A stretch of 64,000 nucleotides of DNA from Armatimonadota bacterium. GTDB taxonomy: Bacteria > Armatimonadota > Chthonomonadetes > Chthonomonadales > CAJBBX01. This document shows, in pieces, positions 27,186 to 35,742 of the stretch. Numbering within the stretch: the first letter of the stretch is position 1; each line of letters begins with the position of its first letter. Below the pieces are notes generated by a model. It had not been told where the DNA came from. It made no database searches and worked only from the letters and a program-made list of their open reading frames with translations. Where the stretch lies: assembly GCA_026392115.1 (NCBI GenBank), contig JAPLCQ010000028.1, positions 21,382 to 85,381 of the forward strand. The letters run 5' to 3'. The position numbers and the translations under genes were made by a program.

Positions 27186-28177
27186 ATGACCCTGACGGAA
27201 CTCCGCAAGGATATCGACCGGATCGACGAGCAGATAATCGACTTGCTCGGCAAGCGCGCTGCGCTGGCCACTCAGGTTGGCCTGCACAAGACACATGCGC
27301 GATCACACTATTTTACCCCTGAACGTGAACAGGCGGTCTTCAAGCGCCTCCTGGCCGCCGACCGCGGCCCCCTCAGCGCCGACGCGGTCCGGGCGATCTA
27401 CCGCGAGATCATCTCGGCCAGCCGCGCGTTGGAGAAGCCGCTCTCCGTGGCCTACCTCGGGCCGCCCGGCACATCTTCACCCAGGTTGAGCGGGGCGCCT
27501 GCGACTACGGCGTCGTGCCCGTGGAGAACTCGCTGGCGGGCGTGGTGCCGGAGACGCTGGACACCTTCACTCGGACCAACCTGCGCATCGTCTCCGAGGT
27601 CTTCGTGCGGATCACCCACAACCTGGGCTCCCACTGCTCCACGCTGGAGGAGATCCAGAAGCTCTACGGCCACCCGCAGGCCCTGGCTCAGTGCCGCCAG
27701 TGGCTGCGGAACCACCTGCCCAACGTGGAGACCGTGGAGACCAGCAGCAACTCGCGGTCGGCGGAGATCGCCGCCGGCGAGCCGACCTCGGCCGCCCTTT
27801 GCCCGTTGCCGGCCGCCGAGGCCTACCAGTTGCCGGTCCTGGTCGAGCACACCGAGGACAACCCGAGCAACCGAACGCGCTTCCTCGTGCTCGGATACAA
27901 CCAGCCCGAGCCCGCGGGGCGGGACAAGACCTCGGTCATGTTCTCGGTGCACCACCGGTCCGGCGCGCTCTTCCGCGCTATCGCCGCGTTCGAGAAGTAC
28001 GACGTGAACCTGCTGATGATCGAGTCGCGGCCCGCCAAGGTCGCGGCGTGGGAGTACGTCTTCTTCGTGGATGTCCAGGGCCACACGCAGGACGTCAACG
28101 TCACCAAGGCGCTGGGGCTCCTGCGTGAGCAGGCGCTCTTCGTCACCGTGCTGGGTTCATACCCGGCCGCTGAATAG
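27186..28177 (+). pseudogene. pheA: Chorismate mutase-prephenate dehydratase (PheA), broken by deletion and frameshift
   Basis: Residues from ATG 27186 form a normal chorismate mutase domain (TELRKDIDRIDEQIIDLLGK ... IYREIISASRALEKPLSVAY), then the start of the dehydratase, YLGPPGT. At about 27470 the next expected segment (roughly 25 residues, usually FsHQAA...ADvF) is missing and the reading frame changes. The other frame resumes at IFTQVERGACDYGVVPVENS and runs on through the dehydratase and the ACT domain (SALFRAIAAFEKYDVNLLMI) to 28177. The frame change implies loss of 3n+1 bases. The intact enzyme would convert chorismate to phenylpyruvate. As it stands only the mutase part can be made in frame; the downstream part could start at ATG 27515. 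Natural damage or assembly error are both possible. Confidence 0.9.
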
Positions 28178-28194
28178 GCCGGCCGCCAAAGGCC

Positions 28195-28226
28195 GAGGCC
28201 CGCACCCCCAGATGAGAGCGGGCCTC
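28195..28226. terminator. Hairpin between convergent genes
   Basis: GAGGCCCGC (28195-28203) pairs perfectly with GCGGGCCTC (28218-28226) around a 14-base loop, between the end of pheA and the convergent zinc-ribbon gene. There is no T-run on either side, so it is a weak or Rho-assisted bidirectional terminator candidate. Confidence 0.5.
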
Positions 28227-28254
28227 GCGCATGTCCGGATTGCGGCTCGGGAGG

Positions 28255-29118
28255 CTACTTGCCCGGGATCATCTTCGCCGCGCTGGTGAGGGCCTTGGCG
28301 CCCTCGGCGTCGATCTTCCAGGCGAGGAAGCCGGCTTTCTTCAGCGGGATGCTCTGCGCGTTGGTGTTGCTGACCCCGAGCATGGGGATCGAAACGCTCA
28401 CATCGGCCTTGACCTTGGCGGTGTCGCCCTCGACGGTGGCCTCGCCGACGGTGAAGCCGGTGACGGTCGCGAGCTTGCCCATCTTCTCCATCTGGGCCAC
28501 GAACTTGTCCTTCGGCGTGTTGGCGCGGTCCGCGGCGGAGAACTCCACCATGTCGTAGACCTCGGCCCACTTCTGCGCCTTGATGCCCTCCAGGAAGGCC
28601 GTGGCGGTGTTCGCGGGCAACGCCGTGTTGCTGTACCACATGAGCCCGCCCATCGCGGCCACGGCCAGCACCAGAAGCGTGACGACGGCGCTGATGAGCC
28701 CCGCGTAGGACTTCTGCTCCGGCGCGCGCGCCGCCGCGAGGCGCTCATCGCGGGTCATGCCGATCCCGCCGGCCGCGCGAGGCGCCGGGCCGGCCGGCCC
28801 TCCCGAAGGCGGCCGGGGACCGCCGGCGGTGGGCGGACCCGCCGTCGGGCGGGTCTGGACGATGGGTACCTCTATCACCTCGCCCGAGAGCGAGACCCGG
28901 CGCTCGACGCCGGGCGTCGCGGCCGGCTGGGCCAGGCCCGGAACGCCGGAGACGGGCGCGATGGTGCCGGCTCCCGCGGGCGGGGCCGTCCTGGCTTCGG
29001 GAACCTTGAGTCCGATGGGGCCGCCCTGGTCCTTCACGGGGTCGATCGGGCCGGAGCAAATCTGGCAGGTCGTCCGTCCATCGGGAACGGTGGACCCACA
29101 CTTCGGGCAGACAATCAT
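28255..29118 (-). CDS. Zinc-ribbon, proline-rich, single-TM lipid-side protein
   Basis: ATG 29118 has AAGGA (AGAAGGACGAGCGC before it). The 287-residue protein starts with a zinc ribbon, MIVCPKCGSTVPDGRTTCQIC (cysteines 4, 7, 18, 21). A long Pro/Gly/Ala-rich linker (about 30-120), one membrane helix (about 139-161) and a C-terminal domain with alternating strands and helices follow (EGIKAQKWAEVYDMVEFSAA; DVSVSIPMLGVSN). This domain has the feel of NTF2-like/DUF4878 folds. Zinc ribbon in the cytoplasm, folded domain outside. It lies 26 bases after a similar small membrane protein, and both may be one operon. The function is unknown. Confidence 0.7.
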   Translation of the reverse strand: MIVCPKCGSTVPDGRTTCQICSGPIDPVKDQGGPIGLKVPEARTAPPAGAGTIAPVSGVPGLAQPAATPGVERRVSLSGEVIEVPIVQTRPTAGPPTAGGPRPPSGGPAGPAPRAAGGIGMTRDERLAAARAPEQKSYAGLISAVVTLLVLAVAAMGGLMWYSNTALPANTATAFLEGIKAQKWAEVYDMVEFSAADRANTPKDKFVAQMEKMGKLATVTGFTVGEATVEGDTAKVKADVSVSIPMLGVSNTNAQSIPLKKAGFLAWKIDAEGAKALTSAAKMIPGK

Positions 29119-29144
29119 GCGCTCGTCCTTCTGGCAGAGTAGTG

Positions 29145-29654
29145 TTACGGCTGTGTGCCGGCAGCCGCTAGCGATCGGACGGTGCTCTTCTCCAGCACCA
29201 CCCTCCAGCCGGAGGCCTCCTTGCGCATCACGTAGACATCCTTGAAACTGTCGGCAGCGGCCTGGTAGAGCTCCTGGCCCGGCTTCGTGACGCCCACGCT
29301 GACGGTGAGCTTGGCGTCGGAGCCCGTCTCGGTGATCGACGTGATGCTGTAGTCCGAAATCCTGCCGGCGAATCCGCGGGCGCCCTTCCATTCCTTCTCG
29401 AAGGCGGCTTGGGTCGGCAGTATGCCCTTGGTGCTGTTGGCCAGGTAGCCGTACTGCGCCTCGGGATTGCCGGCCTTGACGTAGCCCAGGTACTTGGAGA
29501 GGATGGTGCGAGGGCTGACAAGGTACACCGTGAAGTACCAGCGGGCCCCGTAGATGATGCCCGCAATGATGGCGATCCAGACGATGACCTCGGTGAGCCG
29601 CTCTCCGAGCCCCCGTCCTTCGCGAATCTGCTTCCTGCCGACGATACGTGCCAT
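29145..29654 (-). CDS. Small single-TM protein with NTF2-like outer domain
   Basis: The 169-residue protein (ATG 29654; ATG 29666 is an alternative, neither with a strong ribosome site) has one membrane helix (about 22-42: VIVWIAIIAGIIYGARWYF). The outer domain (ILSKYLGYVKAGNPEAQYGY; ASGWRVVLEKSTVRSLAAAG) resembles that of its downstream neighbour and NTF2/DUF4878 proteins. Since both have a membrane anchor and a similar fold, they may form a pair. No enzymatic residue is evident. The gene is divergent from the isomerase-like gene and shares a palindrome-bearing spacer with it. Confidence 0.6.
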   Translation of the reverse strand: MARIVGRKQIREGRGLGERLTEVIVWIAIIAGIIYGARWYFTVYLVSPRTILSKYLGYVKAGNPEAQYGYLANSTKGILPTQAAFEKEWKGARGFAGRISDYSITSITETGSDAKLTVSVGVTKPGQELYQAAADSFKDVYVMRKEASGWRVVLEKSTVRSLAAAGTQP

Positions 29655-29717
29655 TGGGTGCCCCATGGGAAAGGTCCGGCCCCGAAGGTCCGGTCGCCTT
29701 GCATGCCGTTGTTCCGC

Positions 29718-29734
29718 TGTGTTACTATAACACA
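29718..29734. promoter_or_regulatory. 17-bp perfect palindrome in a divergent promoter region
   Basis: TGTGTTACTATAACACA (7+3+7) sits between the divergent small membrane protein gene (start 29654) and the sugar-isomerase-like gene (start 29849). It contains TATAAC on the + strand and TATAGT on the - strand, each like a -10 box. A dimeric repressor bound here could control both genes. No regulator gene is adjacent. Confidence 0.5.
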
Positions 29735-29848
29735 ACGCCGCGCCGTCGACGTCTCGGCGGCGCAAGCAGAACCCTCCGCGGGCGTGTTCGGTTACGCGGC
29801 CGGAGGGACATGCCGGAGACATGCACTTCGCATAGGAGAAGATGGTCC

Positions 29849-30703
29849 ATGTATGTTGGAGTTCTCACCGCGCCGTTCGGGTCGGACCCGCTGGAGCACG
29901 TCGTCGCCTTCGCGGGCGAGTACGGCTTCGGCGGCCTCGAGATCATCGCAGGCCCGGGAAGCAAGCACATCGATCTAACCGACTTCACGCAGGCCGATGC
30001 CGACCGCATTCGCGAGTTGCTGGATCGCCGCGCGCTCACCATCTCTTCTGTGGCGGCCTACACCAACAACACCGACGCCGACCCCGAGCGGCGCAAGGCG
30101 GCCAACGACACCGTCCGCAAGGGCATCGACGCGGCCGTCCTTCTTGGCGCCAGCGTCGTCTGCACCCTGGCCGGCATGCCCGTCCCCGGCAAGTCCAAGA
30201 TGCAGACCATCGAAGAGGACTGCGCCGAGGCCTTCACCCCGCTGGCCGAGTACGCCGAGTCCAAGGGCGTGAAGCTCGCGCTGGAGAACTGGTACGCCAC
30301 CAACATCCAGCACATGGGTCACTGGGAGCGGCTCTTCCAGGTGGTGCCGAACAAGAGCTTCGGCCTGAACTTCGACCCGTCGCACCTGGCGTGGCAGGAG
30401 ATCGACTACATCGCCTCCGTCGACCGGTTTGCCGACCGCATCTTCCACACCCACGCCAAGGACACCGAGGTCAACACGGCCAAGCGCGTCTGGGTGGGCA
30501 ACCAGGACGGCGGCGGCTGGTGGCGGTATGTGATCCCGGGCCTGGGCATCGTCCGGTGGGGCGAGTACATCGCCGCCCTGCGCCGCAACGGGTACAACGG
30601 CGTCCTCTCCATCGAGCATGAGGACGGCGCCGTGGGCCGGGAAGAGGGCTTCCTCTCCGGCAAGAAGTACCTCGAGCAGTTCTTCGTCCCCAGCGTCGAG
30701 TAG
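29849..30703 (+). CDS. Sugar phosphate isomerase/epimerase-like TIM barrel
   Basis: ATG 29849 follows TAGGAGAAG at 29834-29842 by 6-7 bases. The 284-residue product belongs to the xylose isomerase-like (AP endonuclease 2) TIM barrels: EYGFGGLEIIAG, KLALENWYATN (metal-binding Glu), SFGLNFDPSHLAWQ (Asp-x-x-His), RIFHTHAKDTE and VLSIEHED (final Glu). The metal-binding set looks complete, so it should be an active isomerase or epimerase of a sugar or inositol derivative. The gene is followed by a good terminator, so it is probably monocistronic. Confidence 0.85.
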   Translation: MYVGVLTAPFGSDPLEHVVAFAGEYGFGGLEIIAGPGSKHIDLTDFTQADADRIRELLDRRALTISSVAAYTNNTDADPERRKAANDTVRKGIDAAVLLGASVVCTLAGMPVPGKSKMQTIEEDCAEAFTPLAEYAESKGVKLALENWYATNIQHMGHWERLFQVVPNKSFGLNFDPSHLAWQEIDYIASVDRFADRIFHTHAKDTEVNTAKRVWVGNQDGGGWWRYVIPGLGIVRWGEYIAALRRNGYNGVLSIEHEDGAVGREEGFLSGKKYLEQFFVPSVE

Positions 30704-30715
30704 CGGCAACCAACA

Positions 30716-30744
30716 GGGCCGGGCCTGCGGGCCTGGCCCGTTTT
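30716..30744 (+). terminator. Rho-independent terminator
   Basis: A 10-bp stem (GGGCCGGGCC with GGCCTGGCCC, one G-T pair) and a TGCG loop are followed by GTTTTC. It lies 12 bases after the stop of the isomerase-like gene, with the stem and T-run expected for intrinsic termination. Confidence 0.8.
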
Positions 30745-30786
30745 CACAGCAGAGCGTCAGACGAACAGCGTGTCAGGGGGAGTCGC

Positions 30787-31671
30787 ATGGCCGTTAAGAT
30801 CGAGAGCGCCTATCTGGATTCCGGATTCGAGTGGATGCGGGGCAACCTGCACGCGCATACGTCGGTCAGCGACGGCGCCCTGTCGCCGGAGAACGTCATA
30901 GCCGCCTACGAGAAGCTGGGGCACCAGTTCCTGGCCATCTCCGACCACGACAACCGGACCCCGTTGGACGCGCTGCAGCGCAAGACGGCGCTGACACTCA
31001 TCCACGCCAACGAGGTGAGCGCCCGCGGCCCGCATCTCCTGACGGTGAACGTGGCCTCAGCCATCGAGCCCAACCCCGATCGTCAGGTCGTCATCGACGC
31101 TGCGAACTCGCAAGGCGGCTTCACGGTCCTGAACCACCCGAATTGGGAGCCGAACTACGCCCACTATCCGCACGATCTGATGGAGCGGCTGACAGGCTAT
31201 ACGGGTATCGAGATCTACAACGGCGTCGTCGAGGAGCTGCCCGGCTCGCCCGTGGCCACCGATCGCTGGGACCGGCTACTGGCCTCCGGGCGGCGCATCT
31301 GGGGCTTCGCACATGATGACGCCCATTGGCCGGGGAACATCGGCCGAGCGTGGAACGTGGTCCAGGTCACCGGCAAGGGACCGCAGGCGGTGTGCGACGC
31401 CCTGAAGGCCGGCCGCTTCTATGCCAGTACCGGGGTCGAGATCAGCCGGCTCGTGGCTCGCAGCGGCATGCTCTTTGTCTACGCCCCGCGCGCCCAGTGT
31501 ATCCGCGTGCTGTCGGACTACGGCGCGGTGAAGTGCATGGTGGAAGACTCGGAGCTGGAGTATGAGGTCACCGGCGAAGAGGGAACCTACATCCGGGTCG
31601 AGTGCTACGGCCGCGGAACCCGTTGCGCTTGGACGCAGCCCTTCTTCATCGCCAAGCCGGCGGACGCCTGA
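30787..31671 (+). CDS. PHP-domain metal-dependent phosphoesterase
   Basis: CAGGGGGAG precedes the ATG by about 5-6 bases. The 294-residue protein has the PHP set: N20-LHAHT (H22, H24), ISDHDN (D53, H54), IHANEVSA, VLNHPNWE and GFAHDDAHW. These histidines and aspartates bind two or three metal ions in PHP phosphoesterases, which remove phosphate groups from small molecules or nucleic acids. The C-terminal 80 residues (FYASTGVEISRLVARSGMLF ... IRVECYGRG) are beta-rich and typical of the family. Its stop overlaps the start of the ornithine cyclodeaminase-like gene (TGATG), so they are co-translated. Confidence 0.85.
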   Translation: MAVKIESAYLDSGFEWMRGNLHAHTSVSDGALSPENVIAAYEKLGHQFLAISDHDNRTPLDALQRKTALTLIHANEVSARGPHLLTVNVASAIEPNPDRQVVIDAANSQGGFTVLNHPNWEPNYAHYPHDLMERLTGYTGIEIYNGVVEELPGSPVATDRWDRLLASGRRIWGFAHDDAHWPGNIGRAWNVVQVTGKGPQAVCDALKAGRFYASTGVEISRLVARSGMLFVYAPRAQCIRVLSDYGAVKCMVEDSELEYEVTGEEGTYIRVECYGRGTRCAWTQPFFIAKPADA

Positions 31672-32900
31672 TGGTATCCGAGACCGTCTCGCTCGACGGG
31701 CACATCATCGACTCCCTGACGCTCTCCCGCGTCATGGACAAGATCCTGCTCCTCGACGGCACCTATGAGATCGCCGACTTCCGGGTAGGCCGCACCAAGG
31801 GCGACCCGAGCCACGCCGAGATTCTCGTCCATGCCCAGTCCGACGACGCGCTGGAGCGCATCCTCCACGAGGTCGGCCAGATCGGAGCCGTGCGGCAGGC
31901 GAGGCAGGCCCGGGTGGAGCCGGCCCCGGCGGCGGGCGTCTTCCCCGAGGGCTTCTACTCCACCACGAACCTGGAGACCGCGGTCTACATCGACGGCAGG
32001 TGGTTGCCTGTGGCGGAGACTGAGATGGACTGCGCCATCGTGGTGACCGGATCGGGACCGGCGGCCACGTCCGCTTGCGTGCCCATCGGGCGGATTTGCG
32101 CGGGTGACCGCGTGGTGGTGGGCGATGTGGGCGTCCGCGTGAGCCCCACGGCCCGCGTGGAGCCCCGCAGCGCGTTCCACTTCATGGGGAGCGGGGTCTC
32201 GTCGGAGCGGCGCAAGGAGCTGGTCGTCAGCGCCGTGGCACGCTCCATGCGCGAGACGCGCGACGCCGGCAGGAGCATTTTGCTCGTGGGCGGACCGGCC
32301 ATCATCCATACGGGCGCGGGGCGCTACCTGGAAGGGCTGATCCGGAGCGGTTGGATCGATGTCCTCTTCGCCGGCAACGCGCTGGCCACGCACGACATCG
32401 AGAGCGCCCTCTACGGCACCTCGCTGGGCGTCGACTTCAAGTCCGGGCTTGCCGTGGCGCACGGCCACGAGCACCACTTGCGAGCCATCAACACCATCCG
32501 TCGCTGCGGCTCCATCCGGGGCGCCGTGGAGCAGGGCGTACTGACCACGGGGGTCATGCACGCCTGCATCAAGCACGGCGTGGACTTCGTGCTGGCTGGG
32601 AGCATCCGCGACGACGGCCCGTTGCCGGACGTGATTACCGACACCATGGTGGCCCAGGAGGCCATGCGCGAGCGCGTGCGCCGGGTGGGTATCGCCATCA
32701 TGGTCGCGACCACGCTCCACTCGGTGGCCACCGGCAACCTGCTGCCGGCCTCCGTGACGACGATCTGCGTCGATGCCGGCGCCGACACCGTCATCAAGCT
32801 GATGGACCGGGGCACGCACCAGGCCTTCGGGCTGGTGACGGATTGCGAGTTCTTCCTGAAGGAGCTGGGGGCGCAGCTGGGCGCCCATGCCGCCGACTGA
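31671..32900 (+). CDS. Archaeal-type ornithine cyclodeaminase (TIGR00300/LOR-SDH family)
   Basis: The 409-residue product begins with the LOR/SDH-type domain: SETVSLDGHIIDSLTLSRVM, then DFRVGRTKGDPSHAEILVHA. The catalytic and NAD-binding domain follows, with LLVGGPAIIHTGAGRYLEGL, FAGNALATHDIESALYGTSL, GRE-free glycine turns and a C-terminal KLMDRGTHQAFGLVTDCEFF. TIGR00300 includes archaeal proteins shown to convert ornithine to proline and ammonia; cyanobacterial relatives have the domain fused to an arginine dihydrolase. Unrelated to the bacterial mu-crystallin-type cyclodeaminase. Its 1-base overlap with the PHP gene is unusual. Confidence 0.85.
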   Translation: MVSETVSLDGHIIDSLTLSRVMDKILLLDGTYEIADFRVGRTKGDPSHAEILVHAQSDDALERILHEVGQIGAVRQARQARVEPAPAAGVFPEGFYSTTNLETAVYIDGRWLPVAETEMDCAIVVTGSGPAATSACVPIGRICAGDRVVVGDVGVRVSPTARVEPRSAFHFMGSGVSSERRKELVVSAVARSMRETRDAGRSILLVGGPAIIHTGAGRYLEGLIRSGWIDVLFAGNALATHDIESALYGTSLGVDFKSGLAVAHGHEHHLRAINTIRRCGSIRGAVEQGVLTTGVMHACIKHGVDFVLAGSIRDDGPLPDVITDTMVAQEAMRERVRRVGIAIMVATTLHSVATGNLLPASVTTICVDAGADTVIKLMDRGTHQAFGLVTDCEFFLKELGAQLGAHAAD

Positions 32901-32909
32901 GGGGCGGGG

Positions 32910-33857
32910 TCAGAACCCCGGCGGCGGCCCGCTCTGCGCCAGTAGTCGCCGGGCCTGGACCGTGTCTGCGCCGATCTGCTGTGCCAGCGCCTGCAGGTCG
33001 GCGAAGCGCCGCTGGTCTCGTAGCTTGGCAACAAATGCGAGACTGATGGCCTCGCCGTAGATTTCGCCGTCGAAGTCGAGCAGATGCGCCTCCACCAGCC
33101 GCCTGCTGGAGGCCAGGGTGGGTCGCACACCGATGCTGATGGCTGCCGGCGCTTGCCTGCCTCGTACCTGCGCCCAGCCCGCGTAGATGCCGTCGCCCGG
33201 CGTCAGGAGGTGTCTGGCGGGTCTGAGGTTGGCGGTGGGGAAGCCGAGGGTGCGCCCGATGCGGTCGCCCTCCTGCACCACGCCGTCCAGGACGTAACAG
33301 TGGCCCAGCAGCTCCGCCGCGCCGGCCACGTCGCCGTCCGACACCATGGCCCGGACCAGCGTGCTGGAGACGATCCGGCCCTGGAACCGGACGGGCGCGA
33401 CCACGATGAGCTCACAGCCCAGGCTTGCGCCCAGGTCCGCCAGCATGCCGGTGTCGCCCGAGCCGCCGCTGCCGAAGCGGAAGCCGTCGCCCACCACCAC
33501 GCACTTCGCGTTGAGGCCATCCACCAGCACACGTCGCACGAAGGTGAGCGGCTCCATGTCGCGGAGGGCGGCGTCGAAGGTGGCGGCGATGAGGTGGTCC
33601 ACGCCCAGAGCGCCGATGCACCGGGCGCGGCGGGCCGACGAGGTGATGTACCGCGGCGCGGCGGACGGTCGGAGGAGCTCCGCGGGGTGCCGATCGAAGG
33701 TGAACACGACGGACTGCACGCAGCGCCGGCGTCCGGCCTCGATCGTCTGTGCGATCAGCGACTGGTGGCCCAGGTGGACGCCGTCGAACGCGCCGATGGT
33801 CACGCAGGCGCCGGCGCGCGGGGCCGGAAACGCCTCCAGGCCGAACCAGCGCTTCAT
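32910..33857 (-). CDS. ribF: Bifunctional riboflavin kinase/FAD synthetase
   Basis: A 315-residue RibF. The N-terminal adenylyltransferase domain reads VTIGAFDGVHLGHQSLI with the HxGH motif. The riboflavin kinase domain has GRTLGFPTANLRP and IYAGWAQVRG, and a C-terminal FDGEIYGEAISLAFVAKLRD. It phosphorylates riboflavin to FMN and adds AMP to form FAD. The ATG at 33857 overlaps the truB stop by four bases (ATGA). As last gene of the infB operon it matches the common order truB-ribF; rpsO and pnp, which often follow, are not here, since the next gene is convergent. Confidence 0.95.
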   Translation of the reverse strand: MKRWFGLEAFPAPRAGACVTIGAFDGVHLGHQSLIAQTIEAGRRRCVQSVVFTFDRHPAELLRPSAAPRYITSSARRARCIGALGVDHLIAATFDAALRDMEPLTFVRRVLVDGLNAKCVVVGDGFRFGSGGSGDTGMLADLGASLGCELIVVAPVRFQGRIVSSTLVRAMVSDGDVAGAAELLGHCYVLDGVVQEGDRIGRTLGFPTANLRPARHLLTPGDGIYAGWAQVRGRQAPAAISIGVRPTLASSRRLVEAHLLDFDGEIYGEAISLAFVAKLRDQRRFADLQALAQQIGADTVQARRLLAQSGPPPGF

Positions 33858-34771
33858 GCCGCCTCGCCCTGTCCGATGGAGGCCAGTACTTTCCAGGGCT
33901 GCACGTGGCAGCCGACGGCCTTGCCCAGGCCCAGCAGCGCTTCGCCGTGCCAGACGCTGAGGATGGCCCCCTCGTCGGCGCTGCATTCACCCACGGCCTG
34001 GCCGTGCAGGAACGCCAGTGCGTCGTCGAGGTTCACCATAACCTGCGTATGCGAGCCCATGGCAGCGTGGAGCCGGGCCCGGGCGGCATTGGCGAGCGCC
34101 TCGGTCCGCTCCACGGAGTCTAGCGGCAGGGCATCGGACAGAGCGAAGGAGCCCGACCTCGTGCGCCGAAGCGCCGACATGGCGGCGCCGACGCCGACCG
34201 CTGCGCCCAGGTCGGCGGCCAGCGTGCGGATGTAGGTGCCCGCCGAGCACTCGATCTCCAGCACGGCCTCGGGAGCCGGGCCCGGAGTGAAGGCCGTCAA
34301 CTCGAGCCGGGAGATGGTGATGGGCCGCGCCTCGCGCTCCACTTCCACGCCCTCGCGAGCCAGGTCGTAGAGGCGGCGCCCCTGGTGGTGCCGGGCAGAG
34401 ACCATGGGCGGAACTTGCAGGACAACACCCCGGAACGCGGGTAGCCGCGCCTCCACCTGCTCCGCCGTCAGGCCCGACGCGTCTGCCTCGCCGGTCGTCA
34501 GCCCTGTGGTGTCCAGCGTGTCGGTGGTCAGCCCGAAGCGTACGCCGGCCACGTACTCCTTCGTCGAGGCCGAGAGGGTCTCCATGACCCGCGTGGCGGA
34601 GTCGATGCAGAGCGCCAGGACACCCGTGGCCATGGGGTCAAGGGTGCCGGCGTGGCCGATGCGCTTGGTGCCGAGGACGCGCCGGAGTCGGTCGACCACG
34701 TCATGCGACGTGATGCCCGCGGGTTTGTCGACGACCAGGACGCCGCCGGCGGCGGGGATGATGCGCTCCAC
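33854..34771 (-). CDS. truB: tRNA pseudouridine(55) synthase
   Basis: A 305-residue TruB with the core GVLVVDKPAGITSHDVVDRL, then the catalytic motif HAGTLDPMATGVL (D45 in my numbering) and the GTYIRTLAADLG block. It isomerises U55 in the T-loop of tRNAs. Start: GTG at 34771 (VERIIPAAGG); a TTG at 34780 overlapping the nrnA stop (TTGA) is equally possible. Neither has a strong ribosome site, consistent with translational coupling to nrnA. The PUA-like C-terminal region (SHTQVMVNLDDALAFLHGQA) is present. Confidence 0.93.
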   Translation of the reverse strand: MERIIPAAGGVLVVDKPAGITSHDVVDRLRRVLGTKRIGHAGTLDPMATGVLALCIDSATRVMETLSASTKEYVAGVRFGLTTDTLDTTGLTTGEADASGLTAEQVEARLPAFRGVVLQVPPMVSARHHQGRRLYDLAREGVEVEREARPITISRLELTAFTPGPAPEAVLEIECSAGTYIRTLAADLGAAVGVGAAMSALRRTRSGSFALSDALPLDSVERTEALANAARARLHAAMGSHTQVMVNLDDALAFLHGQAVGECSADEGAILSVWHGEALLGLGKAVGCHVQPWKVLASIGQGEAA

Positions 34772-34776
34772 GCTGC

Positions 34777-35742
34777 TCAACGGGAGAGCTGAGCCTCCAC
34801 GGCGGCAAGGACGGCGGCCTCGGCGGCCGCAAGGCCCATGTGCACCGTGCATCCCGCCGCCATGACGTGCCCGCCGCCGCCGAACCGCCGGGCCACGGCG
34901 GCCACGTCGACGCCGTCGCGCGACCTGAGGCTGACGCGGACGCCCCGCTCGCCGGCCTCCCGGAAGAGCATGCCCACCCGGACGCCCCGCATGGAGCGGG
35001 CGTGGTTCACCACGCCCTCGCTGTCGGCGTCGTCGGCCCCGGTCTCCGCGAAGTCGGCGGCCGTCAGACGGACCCAGGCCACCTGTTGCTCGTGGGCGAA
35101 CTGGAGCGAGGAGAGGGCGCGGGCAAGCAGGCGCACGCTGGCCGGCGACCGGCTCTCAAACACCAGTTCGCTGATATACGCGGGACAGGCGCCTCGCCGC
35201 ATGAGGTCTGCGGAGACCTGCAGCGTGGAAGGCGAGGTGTTCATGAAACGGAACGAGCCGGTGTCGGTCACAATGGCGCAGAGCAGGCACTCAGCCATAT
35301 CCCGCGTGATGGGGACGCCCAGCCGCCGGATCAGCTGGTACGCCATCTCACCGGTGGCCGCGGCCTTGGAGTTCACGCAGGCGATGTCGAACGGATCGCC
35401 CTGGTCGCCGTGATGGTCCAGGCGCATGCTCACGCGGGCCGAGCGCATGGGCTCCGCCGCCGCGCCGAGCCGAGCGTAGGCCGACGTATCGCAGACGATG
35501 GCGAGGTCGAAGCCGCGCTCATCGGTGGTGGGGCGGATATCCTCCTGCCCCGGCATCCAGCGGTAAATTTCGGGCACGCCGTCGGTTGAGAGCGGAACAG
35601 CGCGCTTACCCAGGGCCCGGATGGCTAACGTGAGCGCCAGCACGCACCCAAGGCTATCCCCATCTGCGTTCTCGTGTCCGGCCAGTACGACGCTGTCGGC
35701 GCTAAGGATCGCGTCCGTCGCCAGGCGGTACGGGACTCTCAT
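34777..35742 (-). CDS. nrnA: DHH-DHHA1 phosphoesterase (NrnA-like nanoRNase/pAp phosphatase)
   Basis: A 321-residue DHH-family enzyme. Its first motif is GHENADGDSLG (H23, D27, D29), its DHH motif LDHHGD (109-111), a third metal site in AIVTDTGSFRFMN, and the DHHA1 substrate-binding glycine motif RFGGGGHVMAAG at the end. NrnA degrades short RNA oligonucleotides and 3'-phosphoadenosine 5'-phosphate. The start ATG (35742) lies inside the 3' end of rbfA (41-base overlap), which couples translation. The order rbfA-nrnA-truB-ribF is standard. Confidence 0.93.
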   Translation of the reverse strand: MRVPYRLATDAILSADSVVLAGHENADGDSLGCVLALTLAIRALGKRAVPLSTDGVPEIYRWMPGQEDIRPTTDERGFDLAIVCDTSAYARLGAAAEPMRSARVSMRLDHHGDQGDPFDIACVNSKAAATGEMAYQLIRRLGVPITRDMAECLLCAIVTDTGSFRFMNTSPSTLQVSADLMRRGACPAYISELVFESRSPASVRLLARALSSLQFAHEQQVAWVRLTAADFAETGADDADSEGVVNHARSMRGVRVGMLFREAGERGVRVSLRSRDGVDVAAVARRFGGGGHVMAAGCTVHMGLAAAEAAVLAAVEAQLSR

